Below are positions 1 through 6,352 of a DNA stretch of 15,156 nt, piece after piece. The stretch's first letter is position 1; each line of letters starts with the position of its first letter. The DNA is from Chloroflexota bacterium (GTDB taxonomy: Bacteria; Chloroflexota; Anaerolineae; Anaerolineales; UBA11579). The position numbers were made by a program, and so were the translations under genes. The notes under the pieces were generated by a model, which did no database searches, was not told the origin of the DNA, and saw only the letters and a program-made list of their open reading frames with translations. The stretch lies in contig DNGN01000264.1 in the NCBI GenBank assembly GCA_003486225.1, positions 1 to 15,156 of the forward strand, written 5' to 3'.

Positions 1-215
1 TTTAGGATCCGGATAGCGCCCCCGAATGGCTGGGCTTTGGTCAAGACCTGCTTTTGCCCTGCTGCTGAAATCAGCGAGGCTTTATGCTCCAGTGCCAGCA
101 TTGGAATACCTTGTTCAGGGTGGGGGAAGGTGATCCGGGCCAGTGTGGCAACACTTACCCGCAGGCTCAGCTCAGAGGTAGCACCAATGCCAATTTTTGG
201 GTCTTTCACAGCCAT
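1..215 (-). CDS. Partial CDS, unrecognised protein (N-terminal 71 residues)
   Basis: An open frame starts with ATG at 215 and reads leftwards without a stop to the window edge, giving 71 residues and an incomplete protein. It begins MAVKDPKIGIGATSELSLRV and the visible part ends near PFGGAIRIL. The composition is ordinary soluble protein, with no signal peptide, membrane helix or catalytic motif that I recognise. The start codon shares one base with the stop of the upstream STAND ATPase gene (TAATG), a classic translational-coupling arrangement. This supports both the start choice and the idea that the two products are made together. I do not recognise the family and assign no function. It could be a substrate, effector or partner of the kinase-STAND protein, but that rests only on the coupling. 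The reality of the gene is fairly well supported by the overlap and uninterrupted frame; its identity is open. Confidence 0.65.
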   Translation of the reverse strand, partial: MAVKDPKIGIGATSELSLRVSVATLARITFPHPEQGIPMLALEHKASLISAAGQKQVLTKAQPFGGAIRIL

Positions 216-3200
216 TAAGTCCCTTGCACAGCATAGGCAATTGCATCTTCAACATTCATTGCCTGGCCTTGGTTCCACAGCCCATCATATTTTTCCTTAA
301 GTGCAGACTGAATCTGCTCCCGGACTCTATCAATTTCGACCCGGTCTGCCGGCCACCAGACGCCGCTAATTGCATCCAGTTGCTTTTGTGCAGCACCCAG
401 CAGGGGGGTGGCCCATTCATACTGGCCTTGCTCCGTTGCAAGACTGGCCAACCCGGCCAGGCATTCAGCAATCCCGCGGTGGTTCCCCAGTTCACGAAAT
501 CCGTTCAGGCTTTCAAGAAACAGCGCCCTGGCTTCCTCATAGTTGCCTTTATGCATGGCAATATATCCGAAAGTATGGATCAGGCGCACCTGGTCACCGC
601 GCGCATCTGCCTGCTGGTACAACTCCTCGGTTCGATGGTAGTACTGCTCTGCTTTTTCATAATCCCCAAGGGTGCGGTAAACTTCGCCGTAATTATTGAG
701 TCCAAAAGCCATCACCCATACATCTCCGCTCTCATGGATGAAGGGTTTGGCCATATCCAGCCATTGAAGAGCCTGGTGCGGGTTGCCAAGCCCTAAGGAG
801 GCGTTAGCCAGATGCACAAGGGCTGTTCCTTTCGCCCAGGCCATATTCTGCTGGTCGAAGAGTTCAACGGCATCCACCAGATGGGTGTAGGCTTCCCGGT
901 CTTTGCCCTGGTTGATCAGGGTGGTGCCGTAACCCAGCTTGGCCATTGAGAGTCCGGTATCAAACTTTAAGCGCTGGCTCATTTCTACGGCTTGGCGACC
1001 CAATTCGGTTGAAACATTCAGGTCACCAGTCCACAATGCCAGGTATGATCTTCCGCCCAATGCCAATGCCCGCGCCGGGGATTCTCCCAGCTCTTCTGTT
1101 ATTGCCAGCGCGCGGGCAGTCCATTCCACGCCTTCTTTTAGATGCCCGTAGCGATACCAGAACCAGGTTAAGGCGTTCATCATGGCGATGGATGGCCAGA
1201 TACCCTCATCAGGATGCTGCATTGCCCAGGCAAGCGCAGCCCGAAAATTGTCATGTTCCTTGTTGATCCGCTGCAGCCAGATCACAGAAAATGAGCCAAA
1301 CAGGCCCGGACCCATCTCGCTCTCCACCAGTTGCGCGAAGTAATTGCAGTGGGTCCAGCGCAGTTCCGTCACGATGCCAGCCTCCCCGGCTTTTTCTAGG
1401 GCAAATTCACGGATCGTTTGAAGCATATCAAAGCGGGGCTCATCATCGACCGCGGGAACCTGGCGCAGCAAGCTGTTATTCAGCAGCACTTCAACCCCAG
1501 AGAAGACATCGAAATTGCCCATTGGCTCACAAATTGCTTCGGCTGCCTCAAGGGTGAAACCACCAGCGAAGATTCCCAGCCGGGTAAAAAGGACCTGTTC
1601 TTGCGTGCTGAGCAAATCATAACTCCAGGCGATGGTTTGCCGTAAGGTCTGGTGGCGGTCTGGTAAATCTTTGGCACCGCCCACCAGCAGGTTCAGGCTT
1701 TGGTCCATGCGTTTGAGCAGGGCCTGGGGGGAGAGCATTTTTATCCGGGCAGCCGCGATCTCGATCCCTAATGGTAATCCATCCAGGCGGCGGCAGATTT
1801 CTACGACTGCTTGCTGGTTTTCTGGTGTAACTTCGAAACGCGGCTGGACGGCTTGCGCTTGCTGCCGGAAGAGGGCGATCGATTCATATTCAAGGGTTTC
1901 TCCCAATGTTTTAGGCAGGTTGGGGGGTGTATTCAAAGGCAAGACGGGGTACTCCCTTTCCCCACGCACATTGAGGGGGATCCGGCTGGTGACCAGTGCT
2001 TTCATTCCTGGGGCAGCGGCCAGCAATTGTGAAACGTCAGCGCCAGCCTTGGTCACCTGTTCAAAATTATCGAAAATAAGCAAAAATTTCTTTCCTGCCA
2101 GATAGTCCTTCATTTTGTCCAGCGGTGGCAGGCTGCCCCCTTCACGGATCCCGAGTGAATGGGCGGTGGTGGTTGCTACCATGGATGGGTCACTGATCTG
2201 TGCCAGATCGATGAAGTAAACCCCATCCGGAAATTGGTCCAATAATGCCCAGCCTGCTTCCAGTGCCAGTCGGGTCTTGCCTGTGCCTCCCGGGCCGGTG
2301 AGTGAGATCAGGCGCACCTCGGGCTGCTGCAGCAGTTCGGTCACCTCTGCCAGTTCTTTCGTGCGGCCGATAAAGTTGGTTAACGGGGTGGGCAGGTTAT
2401 GAGATTTTTTGGCGGCTGGGGACGCCAGCGATAGGCTGGATCCAGCCTTGCTGCCGATCTGACCTTCGGCATAAAGCTGGCTGGCCTCTGTGGGCATCGG
2501 GATATGGAAGAGTTCAAAATATCGTTTCAGGTTAGCCGCGGCATAAATCAACCCGGCAAGCCGGATCTCATCCGCCTGACCTGCTTTGTGGCAGTAGCTC
2601 AAGCCCGCGGCTGTTCCCGCCAGCCAGTATTGGCCCCACAGGTCATCCTGCAGGCTGGGATGTTTGTCCCGCACCCAGGCCTCGAAGGCCGTTCTTCCGG
2701 TTTGGATGGCGGCATTTACGCCTGACATTTCGATCGGTGTCAGTTCGGTTTCCAGGATGTCGTGTTCTCCAAAACGGACGATCAGGTTGAGCACACTGGT
2801 AAAAACGCTTCGTTCAATCGCATGGACAAGATAGGACATTTCCAGGTAGCGGTGATCGAACAGCAGGGGCATATCTTCTTTGAACAGCGCGAAGTCAATG
2901 ATATAGTAGCCGTCTAACTGGTTGCCCTGGCGGGAAAACCTGGCCAGGATGTTATTTGTGTTCAGGTCGCTGTGCTGCAGGCCGACGATCGCATCCCCTG
3001 GCCGAACCGTCCCCCACAGACCAGGGCTGCGGGCATACTGGAGAGGGTTGGGCAATATGTTCCCCTGGACGATAAATCCAGGTGTGGCAGGATGCAGGCG
3101 GCAAACTTCATGCAGGAAAGCCTCAATTTTTTGACCAGGGTCGAGACGAAAGCCTAACCAGCGTTTCAACAAGTCCTGAGGATGGCCCACATGCTCGAAC

Positions 3201-3667
3201 TTCAGGTTTGCATTCCACTCATCCAAAAGGAAATGGTTGGTTGCAAAGAACAGACTTTCAAGGTGGTGCTGGTGTTTGAAGCTCGAGAGGGTACGGAAGT
3301 TGTGCAGGGATTGGCCTGCAATGGTATAAAAAATCGCCAAAGCATTATCGGCTTCTACCCTGTCATAAACCATATCGGGGATGTGCTGGCTGGTGAACCC
3401 AGGTGGAGATAACTGCTGTACAGCTTCGTGCCGCGAGATTTCATCCGATGAAGCCATGGGCCGTTTGCGGTCGAGCTTCATGATCAGGTGTTCCACTTTT
3501 CCGCTCTCTATGGATGCCACCCGAACCAAATAGATGATCGCTCCCGACCAGCCACCTGCTAATTCCTGCAGGGGGGAAAGGTCAATTTTGTATCTCTCCT
3601 GGGCAAGCTTTATGACTTGTTGATATTCGGGTGGCAGTGATTGAAAGCTAACTACAGTTTCTGGCAT
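215..3667 (-). CDS. Kinase-like domain / STAND ATPase / TPR fusion protein (COG3903-like)
   Basis: Predicted cytoplasmic signalling ATPase of 1150 residues, counted from the ATG at 3667. That ATG has AAAGG 8 nt upstream; a TTG at 3688 would add seven residues but overlaps this ribosome site. Residues about 1-390 look like an aminoglycoside-phosphotransferase/kinase-fold domain: GGWSGA at 38-43, IMKLD with a candidate ATP-binding Lys at 64, catalytic-loop HSDLNTNNIL at 232-241 and metal-binding IIDF at 256-259. A linker follows, then a STAND NTPase: FIGR near 432, P-loop GPGGTGKT at 458-465, Walker B LLIFDN at 529-534, TSR sensor near 560 and GLPLGIE at 630-636. A winged-helix-like stretch (about 673-755) leads into TPR-like helices (about 828-1098). 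I see no LuxR-type HTH or cyclase domain. The N-terminal domain resembles TCAD9-like modules of predicted conflict systems, from memory only. The target is unknown. Its stop overlaps the start of the next gene. Confidence 0.88.
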   Translation of the reverse strand: MPETVVSFQSLPPEYQQVIKLAQERYKIDLSPLQELAGGWSGAIIYLVRVASIESGKVEHLIMKLDRKRPMASSDEISRHEAVQQLSPPGFTSQHIPDMVYDRVEADNALAIFYTIAGQSLHNFRTLSSFKHQHHLESLFFATNHFLLDEWNANLKFEHVGHPQDLLKRWLGFRLDPGQKIEAFLHEVCRLHPATPGFIVQGNILPNPLQYARSPGLWGTVRPGDAIVGLQHSDLNTNNILARFSRQGNQLDGYYIIDFALFKEDMPLLFDHRYLEMSYLVHAIERSVFTSVLNLIVRFGEHDILETELTPIEMSGVNAAIQTGRTAFEAWVRDKHPSLQDDLWGQYWLAGTAAGLSYCHKAGQADEIRLAGLIYAAANLKRYFELFHIPMPTEASQLYAEGQIGSKAGSSLSLASPAAKKSHNLPTPLTNFIGRTKELAEVTELLQQPEVRLISLTGPGGTGKTRLALEAGWALLDQFPDGVYFIDLAQISDPSMVATTTAHSLGIREGGSLPPLDKMKDYLAGKKFLLIFDNFEQVTKAGADVSQLLAAAPGMKALVTSRIPLNVRGEREYPVLPLNTPPNLPKTLGETLEYESIALFRQQAQAVQPRFEVTPENQQAVVEICRRLDGLPLGIEIAAARIKMLSPQALLKRMDQSLNLLVGGAKDLPDRHQTLRQTIAWSYDLLSTQEQVLFTRLGIFAGGFTLEAAEAICEPMGNFDVFSGVEVLLNNSLLRQVPAVDDEPRFDMLQTIREFALEKAGEAGIVTELRWTHCNYFAQLVESEMGPGLFGSFSVIWLQRINKEHDNFRAALAWAMQHPDEGIWPSIAMMNALTWFWYRYGHLKEGVEWTARALAITEELGESPARALALGGRSYLALWTGDLNVSTELGRQAVEMSQRLKFDTGLSMAKLGYGTTLINQGKDREAYTHLVDAVELFDQQNMAWAKGTALVHLANASLGLGNPHQALQWLDMAKPFIHESGDVWVMAFGLNNYGEVYRTLGDYEKAEQYYHRTEELYQQADARGDQVRLIHTFGYIAMHKGNYEEARALFLESLNGFRELGNHRGIAECLAGLASLATEQGQYEWATPLLGAAQKQLDAISGVWWPADRVEIDRVREQIQSALKEKYDGLWNQGQAMNVEDAIAYAVQGT

Positions 3668-3720
3668 GGTTCCAGCCTTTCGCTCCAAGCAGCTGTGTTA
3701 GTTTTAAGAGCTTAAAGAGA

Positions 3721-3750
3721 ATTATAGCATTGAACATTCTAACTTGTTTA
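3721..3750 (-). promoter_or_regulatory. Candidate sigma70-type promoter for the kinase-STAND gene
   Basis: On the minus strand a perfect TATAAT lies at 3726-3721. TAAACA (4/6 match to TTGACA) lies at 3750-3745, with an 18-bp spacer. Transcription would start near 3714, about 47 nt upstream of the ATG at 3667. It sits in the 177-bp gap after the membrane-protein gene, so the kinase-STAND gene and its downstream partner may form their own transcription unit. The -35 match is modest. Confidence 0.45.
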
Positions 3751-3844
3751 TCGGTTGAAATAGGTTCCATAAATGAAAGAAATTTCGATGAGGTGCTGGC
3801 TGCCTCTGACCCAGCGATAATCATGGCCGCGCTTGATGCTGGTG

Positions 3845-4579
3845 TTAAAAACCGATGTGCACTTCGCGCTCGATCAATTTTGCTAGTTCGATTATGTAAC
3901 CCAGGACCGCTTGCATATATTCCCTATCGCTGATCTGGCCTCTTTCTTTATAGTGCAGGGTTTTTCCATCCATATACAGCGCTTTCGTCTGGGCACGATC
4001 TCCGAGTTCCAACAATCCCTGTCGCAGCCGCCTGGATCGAAGGATCTGCTGAAGCAAATGTTCGGATGAAATCTTAACGGTGAGTTTTTTATCGATTTCA
4101 TCATCATTGGTCAGTTCTCTTCGCATGTGGGTCAGGCTGCGCTTTTCGATGGTGAAGCTACTCTGAGAGGGGGTGTTAAGTTCAAGCATGAAATTTGTAT
4201 AATGGATGTTGCTGCGGCCTTGTTTTTCCGTGGAATCTGCAATCGTCACCCGGTACCCTCGGTAGGTTCCCCTGATCCTTGGGATGGAAAAAGCGGTTTT
4301 TTGCTCGGTCTGAAATCCCAATTCTTCTGCCAACCTTTTCCACCTGCGGGTCTGGTTCCAGCGTACGACTGCTGACATCAATCCTGTGAGGATAAAAAAT
4401 ACGACCAGAGCTACCAAAATGAGAGGTTGAGAAGGTTCTAACCATTCCGGTAGTTCAGCGCGCAGGAATAATTGCACGAAAATCAGGATCACGAATAGCA
4501 GCGTGATCCCTTGACTGAAGAGATTGGCTAAATTGATTCGCTGGCGGGGGATGACTCTTTCGGTATCATTGGAGAACAT
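3845..4579 (-). CDS. Two-helix membrane protein of unknown function
   Basis: A 244-residue protein that I do not recognise. The N-terminus is polar (MFSNDTERVIPRQR). It is followed by two clear hydrophobic segments at about residues 20-40 and 52-72, separated by a short acidic/proline loop (AELPEWLEPSQP), which suggests a membrane hairpin. The remaining 170 residues are soluble and charged, probably cytoplasmic given the Arg/Lys cluster just after helix 2 (RWNQTRRWKR). A segment reading RIRGTYRGYRVTI at about 101-113 resembles a motif seen in many small hypothetical membrane proteins, but I cannot name the family. The ATG is preceded by GTGAGG at 5-nt spacing. The gene starts 48 bp after the uracil-DNA glycosylase stop and has its own -10-like box, so it need not belong to the repair operon. 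Confidence 0.8.
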   Translation of the reverse strand: MFSNDTERVIPRQRINLANLFSQGITLLFVILIFVQLFLRAELPEWLEPSQPLILVALVVFFILTGLMSAVVRWNQTRRWKRLAEELGFQTEQKTAFSIPRIRGTYRGYRVTIADSTEKQGRSNIHYTNFMLELNTPSQSSFTIEKRSLTHMRRELTNDDEIDKKLTVKISSEHLLQQILRSRRLRQGLLELGDRAQTKALYMDGKTLHYKERGQISDREYMQAVLGYIIELAKLIEREVHIGF

Positions 4580-4617
4580 GAAGACCTCACTTGAGGAGTA
4601 TGGGTGGTTTAACCCTC

Positions 4618-4623
4618 ATTATA
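4618..4623 (-). promoter_or_regulatory. Candidate -10 box upstream of the two-helix membrane protein
   Basis: A perfect TATAAT at 4623-4618 on the minus strand lies in the 48-bp gap after the uracil-DNA glycosylase gene. It would start transcription near 4611, leaving a leader of about 31 nt that carries the ribosome-binding site. No convincing -35 hexamer is visible at 16-18 bp, so this is a tentative call. Confidence 0.35.
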
Positions 4624-4627
4624 CAAC

Positions 4628-5251
4628 TCATTTGTCCTGCGGGTACAAACGGCTGAAATGATGAGCAATCAGGTCGATGGCCTGCTGGATCAAGGCCCGG
4701 TTTTCCTGGCTCTGGTGCCAGCGGGATGCGCCTGAGGAATGGGGCAGCGGGATGACCCAGGTTCCGCCGGGCAGTTGCTTCTGCCGCCCAATGATCTCAT
4801 CCAGTTTTTGCTTGGGGTCAAAAAACAAAGTGATGGCCAACCGGCCGATCGGGATGATGACCTCTGGCTGTACCAGGGCGATCTCCTGGTCTAAAAATGG
4901 GCGGCAAAGTTCCTGCTCACTGCGAGTCGGTACCCGGTCCCCGCTGCCGGAGGTTTGCCGGCCGGGGTAGCATTTGGTGACGGAAGTCATATATTGGGTG
5001 GTACGGAACCAGGTTTCATCGATACCAGCCTGGCCAAGCCATTCAAAGAGCCGCTTGCCGCTGCCGGCGTTAAACGGACGGCCCACTTCCACCTCAGTGA
5101 TTCCCGGTGCCTGGCCGATGGTCATCATGCGGCCGGTGTGAGTGCCCTGGGTCACAGCGGGAGGCTGTACCCAATAGTCTGCTTCCAGACATTTACGGCA
5201 GGCGCGCATGTCGAATTGGAGTTGGGCAAAAACGTTTTTGGTGTCTGGCAT
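4628..5251 (-). CDS. Uracil-DNA glycosylase, family 4-like with Fe-S cluster cysteines
   Basis: A 207-residue DNA repair enzyme of the uracil-DNA glycosylase superfamily (COG1573), which removes uracil from DNA and leaves an abasic site. Motif 1 is GQAPG at 46-50, followed by GRPFNAGSGK. The second catalytic motif is PHSSGASRW at 160-168. Four cysteines (C18 and C21 as CxxC, C94 in TKCYPG, C116 in ELCRPFL) fit the [4Fe-4S] cluster of family 4 enzymes. Length is typical for the family. The frame is open up to 5524, but that part overlaps the AP endonuclease gene; the chosen ATG sits 2 bp after that gene's stop with GGAGAAAG upstream. Pairing with the AP endonuclease gives consecutive steps of base-excision repair. 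Typical family 4 proteins have GEGPG/GEAPG; here the Glu is Gln, and the usual HPS is HSS, so this may be a divergent subfamily. Confidence 0.88.
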   Translation of the reverse strand: MPDTKNVFAQLQFDMRACRKCLEADYWVQPPAVTQGTHTGRMMTIGQAPGITEVEVGRPFNAGSGKRLFEWLGQAGIDETWFRTTQYMTSVTKCYPGRQTSGSGDRVPTRSEQELCRPFLDQEIALVQPEVIIPIGRLAITLFFDPKQKLDEIIGRQKQLPGGTWVIPLPHSSGASRWHQSQENRALIQQAIDLIAHHFSRLYPQDK

Positions 5252-5253
5252 TG

Positions 5254-6108
5254 TTACAGGCTTTCTCCGCTGATCTCGATCCAGGTTTTTTGAAAGAGCA
5301 GCGCATCTTCTTCCATTACGGGGCTTTCGCACAGGATTCTGCCAGCGCAGCCAAAGGCGTGCAAGGCTTTGAAGAGCGCGCTTAAATCGAAATCGGACTC
5401 GTCCATCCGCAGGTGATTTTTCTCGCCCTTGTCGGTATATTCGATCCCGCTCAGGTGGCAGGAGAGTTCTTTCAGGCTGTTTTGCCCAAGGGCATTGGCA
5501 TAGCGCTCCAGGATCCGGCACCATTCATCATAGCTGTTCACGCTGCCGTCCCCGTTACGGGCATGCAGGTGGGCAAAATCCAGGCAGGGCACTATGCCTT
5601 GGATGGCTTTGCTCATCTCGAGTGTGTCTTCGAGTGATCCCAGCATAGCTGATTTGCCCATAGTTTCTGGCCGCAGGGTAACAGGATTATCATTGGCGCG
5701 CAGTTCTTCCACACATCCTGCCAGGCGTTGGATAGCCGTGGGCAATACTGCCTCAGGTGGGTTGCCGAAATACGATCCGGGATGGAAGATGATCTCTGTT
5801 GCACCTGCCAGGTTGCCGTAGTGAGCGGCATCCATCAAACGTTTGCGAGATTTGGGCCATTCTTCTTCATCCGCATTCAGGTTGATAAAATAAGGGGCAT
5901 GAACACTGAGCAGCACGTCGTGTTCCGCAGCCGCCAGTTTGATGGCTTCGCAGGTCGCCTCGCTGACCCGTACCGAGCGTACCCAGCCGAGTTCCAGAGC
6001 GCCCATGCCAAGCTCACGGGTGTAGATGGCGGCTCCCACGCTGCCCCCCGGTTTTTTAGGGGTAGCAATCGGCGAACCCACGGTTCCGAATCGGAAAGAT
6101 AGGGGCAT
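5254..6108 (-). CDS. nfo: Endonuclease IV-like AP endonuclease (TIM barrel, AP endonuclease family 2)
   Basis: A 284-residue TIM-barrel protein of the AP endonuclease family 2 / xylose-isomerase-like superfamily, the usual size for endonuclease IV. It would cleave DNA 5' to abasic sites. Metal-ligand positions of the E. coli enzyme can be followed: H70 (SVHAPY), H109 (FHPGSY), E148 (LRPETMG), D177 and H180 (CLDFAHLH), H218 (SCHLSG), H232 (EKNHL) and E261 (LCESP). The Asp that normally lies two residues before the second-last His is Lys here, with a Glu one residue earlier. The ATG at 6108 is preceded by AAAGG with 7-nt spacing. An in-frame ATG at 6186 would add 26 residues but has no ribosome site. 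The next gene, 2 bp downstream, is a uracil-DNA glycosylase, which supports a repair role. A sugar-phosphate isomerase relative is the alternative. Confidence 0.85.
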   Translation of the reverse strand: MPLSFRFGTVGSPIATPKKPGGSVGAAIYTRELGMGALELGWVRSVRVSEATCEAIKLAAAEHDVLLSVHAPYFINLNADEEEWPKSRKRLMDAAHYGNLAGATEIIFHPGSYFGNPPEAVLPTAIQRLAGCVEELRANDNPVTLRPETMGKSAMLGSLEDTLEMSKAIQGIVPCLDFAHLHARNGDGSVNSYDEWCRILERYANALGQNSLKELSCHLSGIEYTDKGEKNHLRMDESDFDLSALFKALHAFGCAGRILCESPVMEEDALLFQKTWIEISGESL

Positions 6109-6179
6109 TTGATGTCCTTTCTGGATTAATCGTATGAGGAATGTTTGGCTATTCCAAGTGTTGGTTGTGATCAACCCGG

Positions 6180-6217
6180 CCCACATTCAGCCGGATGATT
6201 CCAGAACAGAATGTGGG
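6180..6217 (-). repeat. Inverted repeat in the nfo-like leader
   Basis: Two perfect 9-bp arms, CCCACATTC (6180-6188) and GAATGTGGG (6209-6217), enclose 20 nt. It lies within the predicted leader of the AP endonuclease transcript, about 70-110 nt upstream of the start codon. No T-run follows, so it does not look like a terminator. It could be an RNA structure or a bipartite protein-binding site. Confidence 0.5.
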
Positions 6218-6230
6218 GTTTCACTACTCG

Positions 6231-6250
6231 TTCGATTGGATCCAATCGAA
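6231..6250. promoter_or_regulatory. Perfect 20-bp palindrome, candidate operator
   Basis: TTCGATTGGATCCAATCGAA is a perfect palindrome with two 10-bp arms and no loop. It lies about 18-37 bp downstream of the start predicted from the extended -10 box at 6275-6283, ahead of the AP endonuclease gene. Loop-free symmetry is more typical of a dimeric repressor site than of an RNA hairpin, and the position would suit road-block or initiation control. No regulator gene adjoins it. Confidence 0.5.
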
Positions 6251-6274
6251 AAAGAAACCAATGTTTCCAACTGG

Positions 6275-6283
6275 ATTATAACA
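6275..6283 (-). promoter_or_regulatory. Extended -10 promoter for the AP endonuclease / uracil glycosylase operon
   Basis: The minus strand reads TGTTATAAT at 6283-6275, a consensus extended -10 (TGn-TATAAT). No good -35 is seen, which is acceptable for extended -10 promoters. Transcription would begin near 6268 and give a leader of about 160 nt, containing the 20-bp palindrome and the 9-bp inverted repeat, before the ATG at 6108. Confidence 0.5.
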
Positions 6284-6309
6284 AAATTCTCCTTTAGCAT
6301 AGGAGGATG

Positions 6310-6334
6310 AAAAAAAGGTGTGGGGGGTTCCCAC
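6310..6334 (-). terminator. Rho-independent terminator after dgkA
   Basis: On the minus strand a GTGGG / CCCAC stem with a 5-nt loop (6334-6320) is followed after three bases by seven T residues (6316-6310). It begins about 19 nt after the dgkA stop codon. The stem is short but GC-rich, and the T-run is strong. It would end the yqeY-pgpH-ybeY-dgkA transcript before the repair operon promoter. Confidence 0.6.
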
Positions 6335-6352
6335 GCTCGTGCCAGAAAAGGA

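Noticed and set aside
197..796. Plus-strand open frame of 199 codons opposite the STAND gene
   Set aside because: It is fully antisense to the TPR-coding part of a protein with clear domain structure, and has no ribosome site or recognisable motif; treated as a shadow frame.
1632..2105. Plus-strand open frame of 157 codons opposite the STAND ATPase core
   Set aside because: Antisense to the winged-helix and NTPase region; Arg/Ser-rich shadow composition and no family signature.
3730..3933. Plus-strand frame of 67 codons in the gap before the membrane-protein gene
   Set aside because: It overlaps the 3' end of the minus-strand gene and the predicted promoter, has no ribosome site and shows no motif.
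5252..5524. N-terminal extension of the uracil-DNA glycosylase to 5524
   Set aside because: The extension is out of frame with, and inside, the AP endonuclease gene; the ATG at 5251 with GGAGA upstream gives a standard family start.
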